Part shown: positions 49,288 to 53,701 of the stretch, in pieces
How the letters are laid out: each line of letters starts with the position of its first letter
How positions within the stretch are numbered: the first letter of the stretch is position 1
Source of the DNA: a virus
Direction: 5' to 3' (one strand)
Length of the DNA stretch: 53,701 bases
Virus record (IMG/VR): IMGVR_UViG_3300017971_000343
Coordinates: 1-53,701 of that record
Position numbers and translations under genes: made by a program
The notes under the pieces: model-generated
What the model was told of the DNA's origin: nothing
Seen by the model: only the letters and a program-made list of their open reading frames with translations
Database searches by the model: none

Positions 49288-50241
49288 TTAGTCGGCATCA
49301 GCCCAAATTCCAATAAGTTTAGAAATTTTAAGCGGATTCCTTAAAACGAGAACTTCGTCGCAGAAGATTTCGAACTCGTCATACTGAGAAGTTGTTTTTG
49401 CCAGAGGCATCATTGTTACAGGTGTTAATTCACCTCTCCAGAGATGATCCGTATCAACAAAGTAAATTGAACTGGAAGAACCACCAGTATTTGCCTGCTC
49501 AGTCGTTCCATTGAAGAACTGAGTTATCGGCATGTTGGTGCTGATATAGATAGGTACTCCATTATATGTAAGTACTTTAAATCCACCAGCAACTTCGGTT
49601 ACGTTTACAAATCTCTGATTAGCCTGCAATAAAGCGTTCAACTCTCTACGAGTTCGTCTCGCCATTATAATCATATCGGGGTTACCAATATTCTTGTCCA
49701 TCGCTTCATCCATCAGCGATAAAGTTAAATCATCTCCACCCTGACTTGTCGTACATGCTACCATCTGGTTGTCAGTGCATAGATACTGTATACCTTCAGG
49801 GGTGCTGGCTGAACTTACACCAGTCATAAAAGCCTGATCTTCGGTGTCTTTCCAGCTTTCCATTTTGTTCTCAATTTCTTCCATGAGAACGTCTATGTAT
49901 GAAGCACCAGTTCTTTGAAGTTTCCTCGTTACCCTACCTTTACCAAGGATAGTCCTGTAAGCGAATGAAAACTGTGCATATGAACCAGCATCTTCTGTAG
50001 CAGTATCGGTATCAGCAACCCACTCAGCAGGAGTAGATCCGGGAGATGCCCTGTTTAAAAGCCAATTCTGACCGGAACCCTGTTTCGTAGGAAGATTTAC
50101 CCTGATTGGGTTCTGATAATCTGCAAGTAAAGGGATAACCTTATCGACTACGGGCTGTAAAAGTTTAGTACCCGCACCGGATGAAGTCAAAGCCTTGCGA
50201 ATAGTCGCCAATCCTTCTGTCCAAATATCACCGTGAGCCAT
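49288..50241 (-). CDS. HK97-fold major capsid protein
   Basis: The 317-residue protein (MAHGDIWTEGLATIRKAL) has the HK97-type course: N-arm, WVADTDTATEDAGSYAQF then FSFAYRTILGKGRVTRKL (E-loop/spine region), SYIDVLMEEIENKMESWKDTEDQAFMTG (long helix), PDMIIMARRTRRELNALL and VPIYISTNMPIT (P and A domain strands). I choose the ATG at 50241 because AGGGGGTGATATAT directly precedes it. No long N-terminal delta domain is present, which agrees with the separate scaffold gene. Confidence 0.9.
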   Translation of the reverse strand: MAHGDIWTEGLATIRKALTSSGAGTKLLQPVVDKVIPLLADYQNPIRVNLPTKQGSGQNWLLNRASPGSTPAEWVADTDTATEDAGSYAQFSFAYRTILGKGRVTRKLQRTGASYIDVLMEEIENKMESWKDTEDQAFMTGVSSASTPEGIQYLCTDNQMVACTTSQGGDDLTLSLMDEAMDKNIGNPDMIIMARRTRRELNALLQANQRFVNVTEVAGGFKVLTYNGVPIYISTNMPITQFFNGTTEQANTGGSSSSIYFVDTDHLWRGELTPVTMMPLAKTTSQYDEFEIFCDEVLVLRNPLKISKLIGIWADAD

Positions 50242-50315
50242 ATATATCACCCCCTATGTGTCTTGCTCGGCATAATGTTTCGTATTTGCATTGTCTCAAT
50301 TTCCATCCTTAATAT

Positions 50316-50966
50316 TTAATATCCGTGATTCAACTTGGCTTTCGAATCCTTCATAGCCGTCTTGAAACTTTCAATCGGATTCAGCTTCCTTTTGTTCATC
50401 TCATACTTGAACTCAGGGTTGCTTATTTTGTCGAGAAATTCCGTTAGTTCGTTTTCGTCAGAGTCGACATCACGGCTATTTGCAGGTTCCTCTACTATCG
50501 CTTTGCGGTCAGGGATCTCGTTCTTTAATGCCTCGATTTCCCTTTCTTTCTCTGCAAGCAGTGTTTTGAGATTTTCGATTTCAGGATTCTTGTCATCGAC
50601 AGTATTTTGGGGTTCGTTTTTTTCGTCAACAGGCTCTTCTTTTGCATCAGCCAAAACCTCGTCTTTTACTTCGTCTTTTACCTCGTTCACAACTTCAGAC
50701 TCTTTCTTCAACTCGTCACCGATAGGATTTCCGGGAGTGTCAAGAGTCATCCTCTCGGAATTTTTCTTTTCGGCAACCTCTGTTTTAGGTTCAGGCTTAA
50801 CATCGGCATTTGCACTGTCGAGTTGCTCGTTAAGTTCCGCAAGAGTGTCAAGCTGTTCAGGATCAACAACTTTTTTGTTCCTTAAATCAGCTTCCCTTGC
50901 CATTGCTTCCACGTCAACTTCGCCTTTTATTTCCGCTGTTTGTTTTGTTTTTTCTTCTTTCGCCAT
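50316..50966 (-). CDS. Nested scaffold product from internal start (216 aa)
   Basis: Inside the scaffold frame an ATG at 50966 (MAKEEKTKQTAEI) is preceded by GAAGGAGGGGGTGATGAAGAA, a stronger ribosome site than that of the full-length gene and sharing AGGGGGTGAT with the capsid and tail tube leaders. The short form lacks the XkdF-type N-terminus and would be the abundant scaffold, as in the nested lambda C/Nu3 arrangement. Confidence 0.65.
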   Translation of the reverse strand: MAKEEKTKQTAEIKGEVDVEAMAREADLRNKKVVDPEQLDTLAELNEQLDSANADVKPEPKTEVAEKKNSERMTLDTPGNPIGDELKKESEVVNEVKDEVKDEVLADAKEEPVDEKNEPQNTVDDKNPEIENLKTLLAEKEREIEALKNEIPDRKAIVEEPANSRDVDSDENELTEFLDKISNPEFKYEMNKRKLNPIESFKTAMKDSKAKLNHGY

Positions 50967-51200
50967 TTCTTCATCACCCCCTCCTTCTGTATGTTCATCT
51001 AACTCTAAATCTTCCCCTTCAACTTCTTTTTTCTCTTTAACTTCTTCTTCATCACATTTATCCGGGCTTTTCTTTTTACGCTTAAAAATCATAAATTCTT
51101 TCAAATTTGCACCGTCGTCAACGTAAGATACTTCATCTAAAAAAGCCTTTTTAAAAACTCTGGGCTTTTTTTCTTCGCCCTTACTCTTTTTCTTTGCCAT
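50316..51200 (-). CDS. Scaffold-like protein with XkdF-type N-terminal motif
   Basis: The 294-residue protein starts with a basic segment and AFLDEVSYVDDGANLKEFMIFKRKK, a motif also found next to phage prohead proteases. The remainder is Glu/Lys/Asp rich (VKDEVKDEV), has a coiled-coil stretch (IENLKTLLAEKEREIEALKNE) and ends in a conserved-looking helix (FKYEMNKRKLNPIESFKTAM). Low complexity plus a C-terminal helix just before the capsid gene is typical of scaffolds. An internal start makes a shorter form. Confidence 0.72.
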   Translation of the reverse strand: MAKKKSKGEEKKPRVFKKAFLDEVSYVDDGANLKEFMIFKRKKKSPDKCDEEEVKEKKEVEGEDLELDEHTEGGGDEEMAKEEKTKQTAEIKGEVDVEAMAREADLRNKKVVDPEQLDTLAELNEQLDSANADVKPEPKTEVAEKKNSERMTLDTPGNPIGDELKKESEVVNEVKDEVKDEVLADAKEEPVDEKNEPQNTVDDKNPEIENLKTLLAEKEREIEALKNEIPDRKAIVEEPANSRDVDSDENELTEFLDKISNPEFKYEMNKRKLNPIESFKTAMKDSKAKLNHGY

Positions 51201-51804
51201 CTTCGTCCACCTCCACCAAGCCTACTCCAGATGTGGAATAGCCTCGTATTTCCTTATTTTTTATTTTCTCTAAAACCTGATCGTTTAAAACTTCAGTGTT
51301 CATAAACCATGTACCACGCTTGATCTTGCCGCTTTCAATCAAGTTCATAATTTCATCACTAAAAAACATGCTGTCAACTATAGCCCCGAACTGGGTTTTG
51401 CCGGGAATCTCGTAATCGAGTTCCATCTTCTTTTCAATTTCGACAGCATTTTCTAATTTCTCAAAATCTACTCCGGCTATTTCCCTGCCGTCTTCCGTCT
51501 CATACAATTGTATCGCATCAATGCTCTTTAAAAATTTCTTCAGGTTTGCAACATTACCGTGCATATAAGAAATTATCTGGCTCGTTTTCATGTATTCATG
51601 AGCCATATCCTCTACAACGTCATAAGGGAAGAGATCCCCCTGCCCGTCAACTTCGTCCGCCTGAGTTACAACCCCCCCAACTATCCGCTTTTCCATATCA
51701 ATAACTTCAGGGTCAATGTCCATTTTCTTCTCTATGTATTTTTCTTTATCCATACTCTTTTTTATTCTCTTGCCCGATTTCTTAATCTTGTTGTCTATAA
51801 ACAT
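51181..51804 (-). CDS. XkdF-like putative prohead serine protease
   Basis: From the ATG at 51804 (AGGGGGGGAACATTA leader) the 207-residue protein shows the XkdF/S78-like course: IVGGVVTQADEVDGQGDLF, DMAHEYMK, SYMHGN (candidate catalytic His), KRGTWFMNTEVLNDQVLEKIKNKEIRGYSTSG with a Ser (GYSTSG) in the place of the nucleophile. It is expected to cleave scaffold or capsid during head maturation. It overlaps the scaffold gene. Confidence 0.78.
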   Translation of the reverse strand: MFIDNKIKKSGKRIKKSMDKEKYIEKKMDIDPEVIDMEKRIVGGVVTQADEVDGQGDLFPYDVVEDMAHEYMKTSQIISYMHGNVANLKKFLKSIDAIQLYETEDGREIAGVDFEKLENAVEIEKKMELDYEIPGKTQFGAIVDSMFFSDEIMNLIESGKIKRGTWFMNTEVLNDQVLEKIKNKEIRGYSTSGVGLVEVDEDGKEKE

Positions 51805-51817
51805 TAATGTTCCCCCC

Positions 51818-52510
51818 CTACGATACAATTTCGTCCACAAGACCATATTTAAGTGCTGTTTCAGCATCCCACCAAATATCGTGTCTCAAAATCTCGTCAA
51901 GTTCGTCTTCGGGAACATTAGCATATTCCCTGTAAGCATTCTTTATCTTCTCCATGAACATATCCATGTTCTTTTTCGAATCGGCAAGTTGCGTATATTT
52001 ACCCATCGAAAAACTCGAAAGTTCATGGATTAAAATAAACCCGTTCTTTTTGATATATCTGATATTACCCACGATACTCATAAGGGTAGCTGCAGAAGCA
52101 GCACTGTTGTCTATCAATGTATATATAGGAATCTTCTGGCTTATGTTCTTAATTTCATCCATCGCACTGAATCCTGCCATTAAATCTCCACCGGAACTGT
52201 TTATATACAGCCATATTTCTTCTGTCTCATCAATCAGCTTTTCTGAGATATAACGTAAGTCCATTATCAATCGCTGAACAGAATACATGTCAACATTATC
52301 ATAAAAATATATGCTTTTCTTTTGTTTTTCCTTTTTTTCGGGTTCGTCCTCAGATTTTACGTTATCGGATAGGGATTTCTGAAAATCAACTTCCTTGACC
52401 CTCGAACGCTTTCCGTCCCCCCATATTACATTGTCTGCGTTCCGCACTTCGTTAAACACACTGCCACCATGACTTAACACGGAAGTAATTATGTCCCTTA
52501 TTTTAAACAT
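51818..52510 (-). CDS. ClpP-like prohead protease
   Basis: The 230-residue protein has a ClpP fold: WLYINSSGGDLMAGFSAMDEI (oxyanion Gly-Gly), IDNSAASAATLMSIVG (catalytic Ser), FILIHELSSF (catalytic His) and ILRHDIWWDAETALKYGLVDEI. The N-terminal ~75 residues are an extension. Phage ClpP homologues mature the head. The start overlaps the portal stop as TAATG. A second, unrelated protease gene follows directly. Confidence 0.85.
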   Translation of the reverse strand: MFKIRDIITSVLSHGGSVFNEVRNADNVIWGDGKRSRVKEVDFQKSLSDNVKSEDEPEKKEKQKKSIYFYDNVDMYSVQRLIMDLRYISEKLIDETEEIWLYINSSGGDLMAGFSAMDEIKNISQKIPIYTLIDNSAASAATLMSIVGNIRYIKKNGFILIHELSSFSMGKYTQLADSKKNMDMFMEKIKNAYREYANVPEDELDEILRHDIWWDAETALKYGLVDEIVS

Positions 52511-53701
52511 TAGCTGTCAGCCCCTTTCGTTTTCTCCTTTAATATGTTTTCTACAAAACCACATATGTCCTGATGTATCGGAACAATTGCCCTGTCCGAC
52601 ACTATCCTCCGTAAATTCTTGGATACATAATTCGTTGACCTGCTTTTAAAATTCCTGTTCCTGAAAACAGATATGCTTTTGGCAATTTTCGATTTTATAC
52701 CGATAAGAAGCAACGAATTAAGGTCTTTGTTTTTGATATTGTTCTCTTTTAGCACATTATTCATCTTGGAATACAACTGATCCCCCATCCTGTCAATCAC
52801 ATTCCTTGTCTTTTCTTTTTCATATATAACCGACTGCACCAAAGCTGGCATTAACCATTTCTCCGATTCGTCAAATACTTCCATCAATTCCTGTTTCAGT
52901 TTAGTGTTCAAATTCTGTTCATCGTCAACATCATCATTGTTCACTTCTTCAACATTATCGGGTTCTTCTTTTTCTTCCTTTGGAAAAAATTTCTTGGATT
53001 TATTATCAACATTATTGTTACCCTGCTCTAATCCGGTAATATTGTTGTTCAAATATGTAAGCTGGTCTGCCATGTCTTTGACAAGGACAGCACCAAAAGG
53101 CAAATTCGGGTGTAATATGTATGGTTCGTCCCCGCCGGGTATTGCATCCTCGTTCAACCTGTATCTGAGTTCGTTTATTGTCAATATCCCCATCGGAACA
53201 AGGTTAGCCAACTGTAAAATATGTGAAAGGTCATCTTCCTTCGGCTTGTCAAACTCGATAGAAATGTTCGGGCTGAAATGCGACCAGATTATCTCTATGT
53301 CTATGTAATCTTTTAATATTAAACTTATAGGGCGAAGCAGTTTGCTGTTGGATATGCTCTCCTGCACCATTGCCGTTGCCCTGGTGGTATCCTCGATGGA
53401 ACCCATTTCCAACGGAGTTATACCAAAGCACCTGAATATCATCCTGTGGATCTTGTCAATGAGTTCTGATAATTGCAGTTCTTTCGGGTCTTTAGTAAGT
53501 CGTGTCCATTCGACTTTCTCCGTATCATGTATAATTGTAAGTTCGTAATCTTTCTTGCCTCCCGAACCGCCTTCTTCAAAATATTCCCTTGCCCTCTCAT
53601 ATGCCTGCTCTCCTATCTTTCCGAGATTCAATATTCCCGGAGGTATCTGGTCGTATTCCGATATTTTAGCAATCAACTGTGTTGAAAGCATTGCAGCAGC
53701 A
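52510..53701 (-). CDS. Portal protein, HK97 type (5' end outside window)
   Basis: The visible ~397 residues include the portal core: IYDQIPPGILNLG-type segment (YDQIPPGILNLG), WTRLTKDPKELQ, RMIFRCFGITPLEMGSIEDTTRATA, then a helix pair and LVPMGILTINELRYRLN. The C-terminal ~140 residues are an acidic extension with helices (NTKLKQELMEVFDES) that is longer than usual and may be a minor-head fusion. The frame is open to the window edge (AAAM), so the N-terminus is missing. It forms the dodecameric ring through which DNA enters. Confidence 0.87.
   Translation of the reverse strand, partial: AAAMLSTQLIAKISEYDQIPPGILNLGKIGEQAYERAREYFEEGGSGGKKDYELTIIHDTEKVEWTRLTKDPKELQLSELIDKIHRMIFRCFGITPLEMGSIEDTTRATAMVQESISNSKLLRPISLILKDYIDIEIIWSHFSPNISIEFDKPKEDDLSHILQLANLVPMGILTINELRYRLNEDAIPGGDEPYILHPNLPFGAVLVKDMADQLTYLNNNITGLEQGNNNVDNKSKKFFPKEEKEEPDNVEEVNNDDVDDEQNLNTKLKQELMEVFDESEKWLMPALVQSVIYEKEKTRNVIDRMGDQLYSKMNNVLKENNIKNKDLNSLLLIGIKSKIAKSISVFRNRNFKSRSTNYVSKNLRRIVSDRAIVPIHQDICGFVENILKEKTKGADS

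Noticed and set aside
50335-51126. 263-codon plus-strand ORF opposite the scaffold gene
   Set aside because: It is a Ser/Phe-rich shadow of the Glu/Lys-rich scaffold codons and has no ribosome site.

Overview
The window is a contiguous piece of a tailed double-stranded DNA phage genome with HK97-type capsid genes and a long, probably siphovirus-like tail. It is AT-rich, and every gene I can support lies on the minus strand, so the biological reading order runs from the right edge to the left edge. Both ends are cut: the portal gene runs off the right edge (large terminase must lie beyond it) and a pentapeptide-repeat gene runs off the left edge. There is no integrase, repressor or tRNA gene in view. 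Most genes start with a good Shine-Dalgarno sequence (often AGGAGAATAA before the start), and many overlap by ATGA or TAATG. The host cannot be named from this window. It should be a bacterium with sigma-54, because the replication and accessory region carries a set of near-perfect -24/-12 promoters. The Thr/Pro repeat-rich secreted proteins fit poorly studied Gram-negative candidate phyla, but that is only a guess.

Right part, in transcription order: portal (53.7-52.5 kb), ClpP-type protease, XkdF-type protease, scaffold with an internal strong start, major capsid, a small GYxVK-domain protein, head-tail connector, several unknown proteins, a very large triple glycosyltransferase with a helical repeat tail (46.6-44.2 kb), tail terminator, tail tube with a strong terminator, two tail assembly chaperone frames joined by a T TTT TTC slippery site, a gp10-like protein, tape measure, distal-tail-like protein, and a 1725-residue tail hub/receptor-binding protein with embedded sugar-active modules.

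Middle part (33.3-20.2 kb): a dense late-oriented block of sugar and radical chemistry. It has a GT2; a 1274-residue fusion (structural-type N-domain, GT2, GT9-like, GT2, B12-binding radical SAM); two more GT2 enzymes; a sulfotransferase-like P-loop protein; three tandem methyltransferases; and a duplicated cassette of CgeB-like glycosyltransferase plus SPASM-like radical SAM enzyme. No such island is standard for a siphovirus. It sits in the same apparent late operon as the tail and lysis genes, so I infer that it builds or modifies a glycan on the virion or the infected cell.

Lysis and secreted-protein part (20.2-15.8 kb): four proteins with signal peptides or membrane anchors (an Fn3-like protein, a two-domain DNRLRE-like protein with Thr-rich linkers, a tandem BppU-like protein, and a membrane/coiled-coil holin or spanin candidate) together with an amidase endolysin.

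Left part (15.8-0 kb): replication, recombination and accessory genes (metallophosphoesterase, SSB, DUF4406, DUF3987 protein, cytosine methylase, a broken second DNA methylase, DUF1599, annealing-protein candidate, Cas4-like nuclease, RuvC-like resolvase, YopX, pentapeptide protein). This part is divided into short transcription units by sigma-54-type promoters at 15.83, 15.62, 13.39, 9.26, 7.56, 6.39 and 4.63 kb, with further sites at 2.06 kb (inside a gene) and at 4.88 kb (opposite strand). A gene-poor 840-bp region at 7.57-8.41 kb with direct repeats, palindromes and hairpins may be a replication origin or control region.
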